A DNA stretch of 64,000 nucleotides, from assembly GCA_035303165.1 (NCBI GenBank), contig DATGRY010000117.1, forward strand, positions 1-64,000, read 5' to 3'. Shown here piece by piece: positions 17,128-25,740 of this stretch (position 1 is the first letter of the stretch; each line of letters starts with the position of its first letter). The position numbers were made by a program, and so were the translations under genes. Source of the stretch: Pseudogracilibacillus sp035303165 (GTDB lineage: Bacteria > Bacillota > Bacilli > Bacillales > Amphibacillaceae). A model generated the notes under the pieces. The model was not told where the DNA came from and ran no database searches. It saw only the letters and a program-made list of their open reading frames with translations.

Positions 17128-19098
17128 TTACATTCTCCCCTCTATATATTGTGTAATTTTATCTAATAACATTGCTTCCGCTTCTTCCAAAGAAATAGAT
17201 TGTAATTGGGTAGCAGCATTCGTTAAATGTCCCCCGCCCCCGAGTGATTCCATAATGATTTGAACATTTATATCACCTAACGAACGCGCACTGATAGCGA
17301 TCATATCGTCGCTAGTATGGGCAATAACGAAAGAAGCCTTTACGTTATCGACCGTCAACAATTTATCTGCTGCTTGTGCTATGATGACTGTCTCATAAAG
17401 CTCATCCTTCGCAACAACAACAGCTAATGAATCATGAACGATCTCTGCTCGGTCGATCAGCTCATTTCGTTTGACGATCGACTCTAAATCTTCTTTTAAA
17501 AAGTGTTGTATTAACACTGGATCTGCACCTTTAGAGCGTAAGTACGATGCTGCATCAAACGTACGCGAACCGGTTCGTAACGTAAAACTTTTCGTATCGA
17601 CGATAATTCCAGCTAAAAGTGCTGTTGCCTCTAACGGATTAAGAGATGTTTTTTTCGGCTGATATTCAATTAACTCCGTAACGAGCTCCGATGTCGATGA
17701 AGCATATGGTTCCATATAAACGAGTGTCGGGTTTTCAATAAACTCCTCTCCACGACGGTGATGGTCGATGACGACGACATGTTCCGCTTGATGAATTAAA
17801 TTTTCATAGGCTACGAGTGACGGGCGGTGCGTATCGACGACGACGACGAGGCTACGATCTGTATAAATCGCATTTGCTTCTTCACGACCGATAAAATGTT
17901 TCCACAATGTTTCATCTTGTTTCACCTTTTCAATAACACGTTGTACACTCGTTGTCACATCATCTTCTTCAAATAAAATATAGCCTGCTACATCGTTGGA
18001 ACGAGCGATATTTAACACTCCAAGTGTTGCACCGAGCGAATCTAAATCAGGTCCCTTATGTCCCATAATGATGACATTATCGCTATCTTCTACGAGATTT
18101 CGTAACGCATGGGAGATAACCCGCGCGCGGACTCGTGTCCGTTTTTCCATCGGGTTTGTCTTCCCGCCGTAAAAACGCACTTTCCCTTCTTCATCTCGGA
18201 TCGTTATTTGGTCACCCCCGCGCCCTAGCGCTAAATCGAGTCCTGACTCGGCAAGCTCAGCTAACTCGGGGATTGAAACGTTGCCTGTGCCGATTCCGAT
18301 ACTTAATGTAACCGGATTACGTAACGGCTCGTCTTCTATTTGTGTCTCACGAATCTCATCTAAAATTGCAAACCGTGTTTTCTCTAATTCATGTAAAATT
18401 TTTTTTGTCATAATTGCAATGAAACGATCTTGTGACGTACGCTTTATATAAAGGTTAAACGTATTGGCCCATTTATTTAATTTCGAAGTAACTTCCGAGT
18501 TTAACTTCGTCTTCACATTATCGACCATGTTGCGCGATATTTCTTCATAGTTATCTAAATAGATAACTGCTAAAACGAGTTCGCGATCGTGCAACTGCTG
18601 CTCTAATAACTTTTCTTTCGTACGATCGTACATGAAAAGGATCCGATGCTTTGTCTCTAACGTCACATCGTAACGACTTTCCCCAACTATAATGGACGTT
18701 TTTTCCTCATTATTTTCAATCGCTTGTACGAGTTGTTCACTCATATGAGAAAGTGATAGCATTGACGTTGATTTATTTTCCAACAACGTTTTCGCATATG
18801 GATTCATCCATTCTACATCGAACATTTCATTGTAAACAATGATTGCAAGCGGTGCATGATGAAAAACTTCTTCTCCTGCTTTATCGACACGATAAGACAG
18901 ATTAGAAACATATTCTAACTGTTGCTGTTGTATTTCTTTTTCTTCTTTCAGTTCGTAAAATAAAACGACCGTTAGTAGAAAGAAGAGGAACGTACCAATA
19001 ATCCATTGATAATAGAATAAGATAAAAACAGCTAAATATGCGAATATGTAACTAATCCATACTTTTTTACTTTGGACGATACGTTTATAACGTTCCAA
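17128..19098 (-). CDS. gdpP: Cyclic-di-AMP phosphodiesterase GdpP
   Basis: 656 residues. Two N-terminal transmembrane helices (about 14-31 and 33-50), a degenerate PAS domain (about 75-155), a degenerate GGDEF domain (about 170-310) and a DHH-DHHA1 phosphodiesterase. Catalytic ligands are visible in GHKGPDLDS (346-354), Asp422 (VVDTHRPS) and DHH (445-447). It hydrolyses c-di-AMP to pApA and so affects potassium balance and cell-wall resistance. TTG start with GGAG 10 bases upstream. Part of the yybS-gdpP-rplI cluster. Confidence 0.96.
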   Translation of the reverse strand: MERYKRIVQSKKVWISYIFAYLAVFILFYYQWIIGTFLFFLLTVVLFYELKEEKEIQQQQLEYVSNLSYRVDKAGEEVFHHAPLAIIVYNEMFDVEWMNPYAKTLLENKSTSMLSLSHMSEQLVQAIENNEEKTSIIVGESRYDVTLETKHRILFMYDRTKEKLLEQQLHDRELVLAVIYLDNYEEISRNMVDNVKTKLNSEVTSKLNKWANTFNLYIKRTSQDRFIAIMTKKILHELEKTRFAILDEIRETQIEDEPLRNPVTLSIGIGTGNVSIPELAELAESGLDLALGRGGDQITIRDEEGKVRFYGGKTNPMEKRTRVRARVISHALRNLVEDSDNVIIMGHKGPDLDSLGATLGVLNIARSNDVAGYILFEEDDVTTSVQRVIEKVKQDETLWKHFIGREEANAIYTDRSLVVVVDTHRPSLVAYENLIHQAEHVVVIDHHRRGEEFIENPTLVYMEPYASSTSELVTELIEYQPKKTSLNPLEATALLAGIIVDTKSFTLRTGSRTFDAASYLRSKGADPVLIQHFLKEDLESIVKRNELIDRAEIVHDSLAVVVAKDELYETVIIAQAADKLLTVDNVKASFVIAHTSDDMIAISARSLGDINVQIIMESLGGGGHLTNAATQLQSISLEEAEAMLLDKITQYIEGRM

Positions 19099-19129
19099 TC
19101 TGTTTCATCTCCTAAACGTATACGTGTCC

Positions 19130-20080
19130 TTATGACACGCCTCCATTTGCTAGACGCTTTTTCAATGAAAATCCTAAGTCAATTATACCAATAATCCGCA
19201 CGAACGTCAGAAATACAAATGGGAAAAGTATTGTTAAAACTATGATAACGATCGGTATAGCAACTGGAATGTTTTTTATATAACTGAAGAAAAATAAAAA
19301 AGAAAAACCTTGTAATGCTAGCAACATGGCAGTCAATGTTAATACATTGAGTAAAACAATTGCTAATTCGCTCTCTTGATTCGTCTCGAAAAGTGAAGCG
19401 ATGATCGCAATAAAATAAATCCATAAAACTGCGATCGGCAAGTTAAACTGGCGAAAGAATGGAAAAGAAAATTGTTCCTTATACAAACGATTCGTAATTT
19501 TATAACTGAGCCATTGGCTAACGAATGCAATAAGAATACTAACTAAGGCGATACTCGATGGAATTAAATTTTTAAAGCTTTGCAATTGTCCCTCGATCAT
19601 TTCCATCTGTTCGTTACTCGCGCCTTGCAAACCGAATTCGTGCATCATCATTTGCACCGTTTCAAATGACTCCTCCATTACGACATCGACTTCATGGAAA
19701 ATATTAATATTTAAAACGAAAAACAACAGTGAAATAACGATAATGAAACCGATAATAAATCCTAGAGCCCCACGAGCCCACGTCTCATATGCTTTTACCC
19801 GATTATGCATCGAATAACCGATAACAATTCCACCTATTCCAACAAATAACGTTATCGGAAGCGAAGCGATTGTCGCTACGATACCCGATATAATAAAAAC
19901 TGCAACAAACATAAGTAAAGCACTTTTCCAGCTATGTTTATATGTATACATAATGAATGGTATCGGTAACAGGAAAATACCTATCATAATAAAAAATGGG
20001 ACAAAAAGCGTCAACAACAAAAGTATGATATAAACAGCTGTAAGTAATGCTCCTTCCGTTAACCGCTTCGAATCCGTCAT
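19130..20080 (-). CDS. yybS: YybS-family membrane protein (DUF2232)
   Basis: 316-residue polytopic membrane protein with about eight hydrophobic helices, beginning MTDSKRLTEGALLTAVYII, the characteristic N-terminus of YybS, and a cytoplasmic or outside loop around residues 125-160. Function unknown; the gene almost always precedes gdpP in Bacillaceae. The ATG at 20080 is preferred over a GTG three codons upstream because AGAGGTG then sits 6 bases before it. Confidence 0.88.
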   Translation of the reverse strand: MTDSKRLTEGALLTAVYIILLLLTLFVPFFIMIGIFLLPIPFIMYTYKHSWKSALLMFVAVFIISGIVATIASLPITLFVGIGGIVIGYSMHNRVKAYETWARGALGFIIGFIIVISLLFFVLNINIFHEVDVVMEESFETVQMMMHEFGLQGASNEQMEMIEGQLQSFKNLIPSSIALVSILIAFVSQWLSYKITNRLYKEQFSFPFFRQFNLPIAVLWIYFIAIIASLFETNQESELAIVLLNVLTLTAMLLALQGFSFLFFFSYIKNIPVAIPIVIIVLTILFPFVFLTFVRIIGIIDLGFSLKKRLANGGVS

Positions 20081-20180
20081 CTTGCCCACCTCTTTACATA
20101 TAATCTTACCCTTCCATCATAACAAATTTACGTATAAATTGGTTACTAGACGTTCCTTTCTTTTTTACTGTATGGAAACG

Positions 20181-20210
20181 TTGAAACATGATATAGTTAA
20201 TGCGTATAAT
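20181..20210 (+). promoter_or_regulatory. Promoter of the small membrane-protein gene
   Basis: -35 TTGAAA (20181-20186), 18-base spacer, perfect -10 TATAAT (20205-20210). Transcription would begin near 20217, which excludes the ATG at 20200 as start. Confidence 0.75.
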
Positions 20211-20235
20211 GACAAAAATAAAGGATCGAATCGTA

Positions 20236-20736
20236 ATGAAACAGTTTTTACATATTTTCAACTCTAGCTTTTTATTACCACGCAAACAAACTGTATTCGC
20301 TTTAAACCGTATCCGTATGGACATAACTGTTTTTTACTTATTTATCATTCTAGCAGTTGCATCAATTCCTGCTTTAATTAAACAAACATTTATTGACCCG
20401 ATCACGAACGTACAAATACATGGCTTTTTCCTTTTCATTTACTTTTTCATCATTTATTATCTCATACTCATAATAGTTGTCTTTTGCACCATTTCCGTCA
20501 TTGCTTATATCGCAAAATGGCTCGCATATTTATTAAAAAGAAAATTGCATTACGCCATTCTATGGAAAATGACTGCATTTGCGACGACTATACCAACCGT
20601 TCTATTCACATTATTATCTATCTTCTTTACGTTATCGAACATTTTTATCGTGTTTGCTTTCATCTATGTTTTCGTCATGCTTATATGTATTATTACAATT
20701 TACCCTCAACGTAAGCCTAAGACTATAACACGTTAA
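20236..20736 (+). CDS. Small polytopic membrane protein (possibly DUF1189-like)
   Basis: 166 residues with four hydrophobic helices (around residues 30-50, 65-90, 110-130, 132-155) and a short basic tail. The pattern of an N-terminal KQFLHIFNSSF stretch and a second-half segment YAILWKMTAFATTIPTVLF recalls DUF1189 membrane proteins, but the match is by eye and the protein is shorter than the roughly 250 residues usual for them. AAAGGA lies 10 bases before the ATG. It stands alone, divergent from yybS and convergent with rpsR. Confidence 0.7.
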   Translation: MKQFLHIFNSSFLLPRKQTVFALNRIRMDITVFYLFIILAVASIPALIKQTFIDPITNVQIHGFFLFIYFFIIYYLILIIVVFCTISVIAYIAKWLAYLLKRKLHYAILWKMTAFATTIPTVLFTLLSIFFTLSNIFIVFAFIYVFVMLICIITIYPQRKPKTITR

Positions 20737-20764
20737 GGAACCTCTTCATCGTTTTCACGACAAA

Positions 20765-20805
20765 AAAATTCCTTTTCAAACTCGTTACAAGTATGAAAAG
20801 GAATT
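20765..20805 (-). terminator. Terminator after rpsR, probably bidirectional
   Basis: AAATTCCTTTTCA ... TGAAAAGGAATTT, a 13-bp stem; the minus strand continues into TTTTTTGTC. Confidence 0.85.
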
Positions 20806-20812
20806 TGCTTAT

Positions 20813-21037
20813 TTATTCGTTCACAAATGGTAATAAAGCCATTGCACGTGCACGTTTAATTGCTTTCGTTAATTTACGCTGGTATTTTGCTGATGTTCCT
20901 GTTACACGACGTGGTAAAATCTTTCCACGTTCAGATACAAACTTTTTTAATAGATCTACATCTTTATAGTCGATATGAGTTATTCCATTCGCTGTGAAAT
21001 AACATACTTTTCGACGTCTTGGACGTCCGCGTCTCAT
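20813..21037 (-). CDS. rpsR: Ribosomal protein S18
   Basis: 74 residues. Core KVCYFTANGITHIDYKDVD, LLKKFVSERGKILPRRVTG and KYQRKLTKAIKRARAMALLP are nearly those of Bacillus S18. The ATG at 21037 is chosen because AAGGAGTG lies 6 bases upstream; a GTG three codons earlier overlaps the ribosome-binding site. In B. subtilis the gene is third in rpsF-ssbA-rpsR; here 1.6 kb containing an oppositely oriented pseudogene and a terminator separate it from ssb, and it has its own promoter. Confidence 0.96.
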   Translation of the reverse strand: MRRGRPRRRKVCYFTANGITHIDYKDVDLLKKFVSERGKILPRRVTGTSAKYQRKLTKAIKRARAMALLPFVNE

Positions 21038-21138
21038 CGCTTTCACTCCTTCATCGCTTCGTTCGTTTCAAGTTTTATATTTATATTTCTTCTTTTTTCT
21101 ATTGCGTGTGTGTAATGTGTGTTTTATGTGCAAAGTTA

Positions 21139-21167
21139 ATCATATTAAAATTACGTACATTTGTCAA
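21139..21167 (-). promoter_or_regulatory. Own sigma-A promoter of rpsR
   Basis: Minus strand -35 TTGACA (21162-21167), 17-base spacer, -10 TATGAT (21139-21144), about 100 bases before rpsR. Near consensus. Confidence 0.75.
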
Positions 21168-21354
21168 TCTTTTTCTTTTACGAAAAGAACATCATACTGC
21201 TCTTTTTTAAATGGTTTTATCCATTCCTACTTTATATATATATTTTACAGTATATTTACTTAACTATTTTCATAATTGTGCGATGTACATGGTAAATACA
21301 TTTTTTACCATTAATCGCGCAATTATGCCTATATTTAGGGGGGAGACATGTGAC

Positions 21355-22205
21355 ATGTTTACATTTAAAAGAGCGAATCATGAAGCATCGATCATAAAGG
21401 AAAAAGACGAACATTTAAAACGATTACTCGATGTCATGACAAATGTTTTCGTCGATACAAACCAAATCGTTTCATCTAACAAAGAAGCATCCGCACAATT
21501 AGAACTGTACGCTGACGATCAAGCAGAAGCGATGGAAGATTTAATTTCTTTCATTAAAGACTTTACGAAAGGTACTGAACAAATAACGCTTTCCGTTTCC
21601 GAATTAAGTAATATTATTGTAAGCGCTGTAAAAACAGGTAAACAATTAACAGGACAAACAGAACAAATGGATACAGTTTTTGAAGAAGGGAGGCAATCTA
21701 TCCAACTAATTAATGATTCTGTTGCGAGCGTCATTCAGTCATTTTCTGCATTTTCCACTGTGATGGAAGAAGTGAATAAGTCGACAAGTGAGATTCAAAA
21801 ATAATCGGTGTCATTAAAGATATTGCGGATCAAACGAATTTATTAGCATTAAATGCTTCGATTGAGGCTGCCCGAGCTGCAGAGTACGGATATTTCTTCT
21901 ATGAACATAACGTCGAAAGTGTATTTGAATTCGTCTCTAATTCCGTCCAACAAGTTCTCAGCTATACACCTGATGAGTTTTTACAAAATGTTGAAGTCTA
22001 CTTAACAGATAACGAAATAAATGAACGTGGTATGCACCATACTGAATTGTCGATTCAAGGGATTCAACAGCCGACTTACCCTTTAGAATTACAGAGGAAA
22101 GATGGCTCTACATGTATGACCCAAGTGACCGAATTTTCTGAATTTGATGAACGAAATAACGTAACGAGCGTTAAAGGACTCGTGAAAGTACTGGACGTAT
22201 CTTAA
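21355..22205 (+). pseudogene. Decayed chemotaxis-receptor-like gene fused to a PAS-like tail
   Basis: The first frame (21355-21804) encodes a coiled-coil methyl-accepting signalling segment (MFTFKRANHEASIIKEKDEH ..., many heptads) and stops at TAA 21802-21804. One missing base in the run CAAAAATA explains the stop: in the frame starting at 21801 the protein continues IIGVIKDIADQTNLLALNAS, the hairpin tip of MCPs. Instead of the usual GKGFAVVADEVRKLAE it passes directly to a PAS-like segment (VFEFVSNSVQQVLSYTPDEF) ending at 22205. Thus both a frameshift and a deletion or fusion are visible. AGGGGGGAG precedes the start. It is read against the flanking ribosomal genes, suggesting insertion. Confidence 0.8.
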
Positions 22206-22310
22206 ACTCATTTACGACGTTTTTTCAAGACAAAAAAGCGATGTAGCGAACATGTTTATATAAGTTACCTTTTTATCACTTACTTTATTTTGTTAATATT
22301 TATCATGTAA

Positions 22311-22369
22311 ACTACAATAATAGTCGCTAGAGAACATTTTCCTTGCGTGCTATTACTGTAGTTTTTTTG
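22311..22369 (+). terminator. Terminator of the chemotaxis-like pseudogene
   Basis: ACTACAATAATAG (22311-22323) pairs with CTATTACTGTAGT (22350-22362), one mismatch, followed by a run of seven T. Confidence 0.8.
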
Positions 22370-22488
22370 TTGAAAACTTATCCACTAACTACGATCACGG
22401 TTAACGTTCATTTATTCCATTTCAAGCTAGTTAAAATAATGTTCTATTTTTTTTATAGTTAGCTTAAGCACTTTTTTACCGTTAAAAA

Positions 22489-22541
22489 ACACCTTTAAAT
22501 GAAAGGCAAACATACAGTTTCTCCACTTCATTTAAAGGTGT
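22489..22541 (-). terminator. Terminator after ssb
   Basis: Perfect 15-bp stem ACACCTTTAAATGAA/TTCATTTAAAGGTGT; the minus strand runs into TTTTTTAAC. It ends the rpsF-ssb transcript before rpsR. Confidence 0.85.
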
Positions 22542-22659
22542 ATATGCACATATTTTACACACTTACACATTCCGTTCCGTACAATATAACAATTGTACGT
22601 CAATTACACATATATAAGATGATCCGATCATCATCTAATAATCTATATGAAATTGTCCA

Positions 22660-23145
22660 TTAAAACGGCAAATCATCATCAGAAATGTCAATTTGCTCGC
22701 CATCCTGTTGGAATGGACTATCGGACATTTCACCACTCGGCTGTGCTGCTTGTTTGGGAGGTTGTTGGTGTTGATATGAATCGTTCGGAGGCATGCTTGC
22801 ATCCCCGCGCTGTTGTTGTGAAGCTCCTCTAGGCTCTAAAAATTGTACACTTTCAGCCAACACCTCAGTAACGTAGACCATATTTCCTTCTTGGTTTTCA
22901 TAGGATCTCGTTTGTACACGCCCATCTACACCGATTAAACTACCCTTTTTCATATAGTGGGCTAAATTTTCAGCTTGTTTACGCCAGACAACACAATTAA
23001 TAAAATCGGCTTCTTGTTCGCCCTGTTGATTGCGAAAAGGACGATTCACTGCAACGTTAAAATTAGCGACAGCTATTCCGCTTGCCGTATAGCGTAAATC
23101 GGGATCTCTCGTAAGCCTTCCAACTAAAACGACTCTATTCAACAC
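22660..23145 (-). CDS. ssb: Single-stranded DNA-binding protein
   Basis: 161 residues: OB-fold domain (1-110; MLNRVVLVGRLTRDPDLRYT, FINCVVWRKQAENLAHYMKKG), a Gln/Pro-rich linker, and the acidic tip ISDDDLPF that recruits replication and repair proteins. GTG start at 23145 with AAAAGGAG upstream. It follows rpsF by 15 bases. The linker is slightly shorter than in B. subtilis SsbA (172 residues). Confidence 0.97.
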   Translation of the reverse strand: MLNRVVLVGRLTRDPDLRYTASGIAVANFNVAVNRPFRNQQGEQEADFINCVVWRKQAENLAHYMKKGSLIGVDGRVQTRSYENQEGNMVYVTEVLAESVQFLEPRGASQQQRGDASMPPNDSYQHQQPPKQAAQPSGEMSDSPFQQDGEQIDISDDDLPF

Positions 23146-23160
23146 GTATCACTCCTTTTA

Positions 23161-23451
23161 TTATTGTTCGTCTAAACGAACTGCCATGTGGCGAATGATG
23201 TCGTCTGAAAACTTTGCTTGACGATCAAATTCGTTCACTGCATTAGAATCACCTTTGAAATTAATCACAACGTAATATCCATCACGGTAGTTTTCAATTT
23301 CGTACGCTAAGCGACGTGACCCTACTTCATCTACTTTTTCAACTTCTGCTCCGTTATCTGTTAAAATTGTTGAAAAGCGCTCCACTAACTCGTTACGCGC
23401 TTCCTCCTCCAGATCCGGGCGAATGATGTACATAATTTCGTAGTCTCTCAC
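23161..23451 (-). CDS. rpsF: Ribosomal protein S6
   Basis: 96 residues, RDYEIMYIIRPDLEEEARNE at the N-terminus and DDIIRHMAVRLDEQ at the end. The start is the GTG at 23451: AAGGAGG lies 8 bases before it, whereas the GTG at 23460 overlaps the ribosome-binding site. S6 pairs with S18 on 16S rRNA. The leader upstream has a structure resembling the S6:S18-binding motif, so the operon is likely under feedback control. Confidence 0.96.
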   Translation of the reverse strand: MRDYEIMYIIRPDLEEEARNELVERFSTILTDNGAEVEKVDEVGSRRLAYEIENYRDGYYVVINFKGDSNAVNEFDRQAKFSDDIIRHMAVRLDEQ

Positions 23452-23460
23452 CCTACACAC

Positions 23461-23530
23461 CTCCTTTTGGTCTATGCGGCCCTACATTCCTTCATGAGGG
23501 CAAGGAGTAACTTTCATTACTCACAGAGAG
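23461..23530 (-). promoter_or_regulatory. rpsF leader, S6:S18-binding-like RNA structure
   Basis: On the minus strand a GAGTAA/TTACTC hairpin is followed by GCCCTCATGAAGGA and then GGGCCGC, containing the CCG word that S6:S18 recognises in the conserved leader of rpsF operons. The fold was judged by eye only. A -10 TATAAT lies upstream at 23533-23538, with a poor -35. Confidence 0.6.
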
Positions 23531-23587
23531 ATATTATATCAAATTTTCCATTAGAAAGAAACTGTTTTATATGCCCCGTTTTACGCT

Positions 23588-24688
23588 TTATACATTAAAT
23601 CGGAAGTGAATGACATCGCCGTCTTGCACTAAATAATCTTTACCCTCTAATCTGATTTTTCCATTTTCCCGGGCTCCAGCCATCGAGCCTGCTTCCATTA
23701 AATCGTCATAAGAAACTGTCTCAGCCCGGATGAAGCCACGTTCAAAATCGGTATGAATAATTCCTGCCGCTTGTGGTGCTGTCATTCCCTTCCGAAATGT
23801 CCAAGCACGAACTTCTTTTTCACCAGCTGTAAAATATGTTGCTAATCCTAATAAATCGTAAGAAGCTTTAATTAATTTATCTAAACCAGATTCATCTATT
23901 CCTAATTCCTCTAAAAACATTTCTTTTTCATCTTGATCTAACTGAGCAATTTCTTCTTCAATTTTCGCACTAACTACGATTACTTCTGCCTCTTCATCTG
24001 TTGCATATTCGCTTACTTGTTTTACTAATTCATTTTCTTCCGCCTCTGTAATTTCATCTTCTGCGACATTCGCTACATATAATACAGGTTTAGCTGTTAA
24101 TAAATGTAATTGGCGTGCAATCTTTTTTTGTTCATCTGTTAATGATACATTTCGAACTGGTTGTTCGTTTTCTAACGCTTCTTTAATCTTTTTCATTACT
24201 TCATATTCTGTTACAGCTTCTTTATCTTTTTGACGAGCCATTTTTTCTACACGATCGTAGCGACGATTCACCGTTTCTAAGTCAGCTAGTATTAATTCAA
24301 GATTGATCGTTTCAATATCATCAATTGGATCAACTTTTCCAGAAACGTGTGTTATATTTCCATCTTCAAAGCAACGAACGACGTGACAAATTGCATCCAC
24401 TTGGCGAATATGTGATAGAAACTGGTTACCTAACCCTTCTCCCTCACTTGCCCCTTTTACAATCCCCGCTATATCTGTAAATTCAAACGCGGTTGGTACT
24501 GTTTTTTGCGGTTTTACCACTTCTGTTAATTTTTCCAACCGCTCATCGGGAACTTCAACAATACCTACGTTTGGGTCTATCGTACAAAACGGATAGTTTT
24601 CTGCCTCTGCACCTGCTTTTGTAATTGCGTTAAATAACGTCGATTTCCCGACGTTTGGAAGACCAACGATTCCTGCTGTTAATGACAT
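23588..24688 (-). CDS. ychF: Redox-regulated ATPase YchF
   Basis: 366 residues. Obg-related GTPase fold that prefers ATP: P-loop GLPNVGKST, switch region DIAGIVKGASEGEGLGN, NVAEDE in place of the usual NKxD guanine-specificity motif, and a C-terminal TGS domain (RAWTFRKGMTAPQAAGIIHTDFERGFIRAE). It binds ribosomes and takes part in stress responses. ATG 24688 (MSLTAGIVG) is preferred over GTG 24700, which abuts AGGAG. Located upstream of rpsF as in B. subtilis yyaF. Confidence 0.95.
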   Translation of the reverse strand: MSLTAGIVGLPNVGKSTLFNAITKAGAEAENYPFCTIDPNVGIVEVPDERLEKLTEVVKPQKTVPTAFEFTDIAGIVKGASEGEGLGNQFLSHIRQVDAICHVVRCFEDGNITHVSGKVDPIDDIETINLELILADLETVNRRYDRVEKMARQKDKEAVTEYEVMKKIKEALENEQPVRNVSLTDEQKKIARQLHLLTAKPVLYVANVAEDEITEAEENELVKQVSEYATDEEAEVIVVSAKIEEEIAQLDQDEKEMFLEELGIDESGLDKLIKASYDLLGLATYFTAGEKEVRAWTFRKGMTAPQAAGIIHTDFERGFIRAETVSYDDLMEAGSMAGARENGKIRLEGKDYLVQDGDVIHFRFNV

Positions 24689-24850
24689 GAATATTTCCAC
24701 TCCTACGTTAATAGCTCTTTTAAGCTACTTGTATTATAGACCTTCTTTTACGTATACACAAATTGTTATATTTTAATAATTCTAGCTTACAATTTGCTCA
24801 TTTTGTTTGTTTATATTATGTATTTACTAAATTTCATTTAAATTTGTATA

Positions 24851-25054
24851 CTAATTTTTTTCTTCTGCATCAGATATTACTTTTTTTAATTTCTTTTGAA
24901 ATTCATTTCTCGGAATGAGAACACTTCGATCACACCCTAAACATTTAATTCGAATATCCATTCCCATGCGAATTATTTTCCATTTATTTTCACCACAAGG
25001 ATGTGGTTTCTTCATTTCAACAATGTCATTTAAAGAAAATTTTTTCTGTTGCAC
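24851..25054 (-). CDS. yyzM: DUF951 zinc-ribbon-like protein (YyzM)
   Basis: 67 residues. The conserved core is LNDIVEMKKPHPCGENKWKI followed by RIKCLGCDRSVLIPR, with a CG...CLGC arrangement that could bind zinc. Function unknown. The frame is open far upstream, but GAGGTG lies 6 bases before the GTG at 25054 and this gives the usual family length. Lies between yyaC and ychF as in B. subtilis. Confidence 0.9.
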   Translation of the reverse strand: MQQKKFSLNDIVEMKKPHPCGENKWKIIRMGMDIRIKCLGCDRSVLIPRNEFQKKLKKVISDAEEKN

Positions 25055-25144
25055 ACTGTTCACCTCTTCTATTTCTTCGTGTATATATGTATATTGTTTT
25101 TCTTTCGAACGTATACTAATAAAAATATGTAGAGAGGGATTCGC

Positions 25145-25738
25145 ATGAATAACACGGTGAAAGATTCTGAAATTAGTACTTTTCATTATAAAGACAAACA
25201 CGTATTACACAAGATTGTTCAATCGATCATTAATGAGTTACCTAGCGATACTCGTAATATTGTCGTACTTTGTATCGGAACGGATCGTTCCACAGGTGAT
25301 TCTTTAGGCCCATTAACTGGTATGCTTTTTTCAAAGCTAGCTCCTAAATCGTTACGTCCAATAGGTACGTTACATGAACCTGTACACGCTATTAATTTAG
25401 AAGATACAATACATGACGTTAATAAAACATTTAACAAACCTTTTGTTATAGCAATCGATGCGTCTTTAGGTAAACATACTTCAATCGGTCATATTATCGT
25501 CCAAAAGGGTTCCCTTTATCCTGGTTCTGCATTTAACAAAGACTTACCTTCCGTTGGCGATATTTCTATAACCGGTGTCGTTAATATGAGTGGGTTTATG
25601 GACTTCTCCGTGTTACAAAGTACGCGTTTATCCCTCGTACATGATATGGCTTATTTGTTAGCACAAAGTTTATATTGTGTCGACGTTTGGCTATATAAAA
25701 ATAAAAAAGGAGCACCGTACAATCGTTTTTTAAGCTAA
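25145..25738 (+). CDS. yyaC: Sporulation-associated YyaC family protein (DUF1256)
   Basis: 197 residues, resembling the fold of germination protease. Conserved features are VVLCIGTDRSTGDSLGPLTG, HAINLEDT, VIAIDASLGK and GDISITGVVNMSGFMD. In B. subtilis the gene is sporulation-linked; its biochemical role is unproven. GAGAGGGA lies 5 bases before the ATG. Its stop is 2 bases from the end of the convergent DUF554 gene and no terminator is seen there. Confidence 0.92.
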   Translation: MNNTVKDSEISTFHYKDKHVLHKIVQSIINELPSDTRNIVVLCIGTDRSTGDSLGPLTGMLFSKLAPKSLRPIGTLHEPVHAINLEDTIHDVNKTFNKPFVIAIDASLGKHTSIGHIIVQKGSLYPGSAFNKDLPSVGDISITGVVNMSGFMDFSVLQSTRLSLVHDMAYLLAQSLYCVDVWLYKNKKGAPYNRFLS

Positions 25739-25740
25739 TG

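Larger units (their letters stand above)
22206..22659. other. Non-coding stretch between the pseudogene and ssb
   Basis: It contains two terminators facing opposite ways (22311-22369 plus, 22489-22541 minus) and one near DnaA box, TTATCCACT at about 22379. No open frame with a ribosome-binding site is seen. Confidence 0.6.

Noticed and set aside
23664..23677. Noc-site-like TTTTCCCGGGCTCC in ychF
   Set aside because: Only 9 of 14 positions match; the right half-site is lost.
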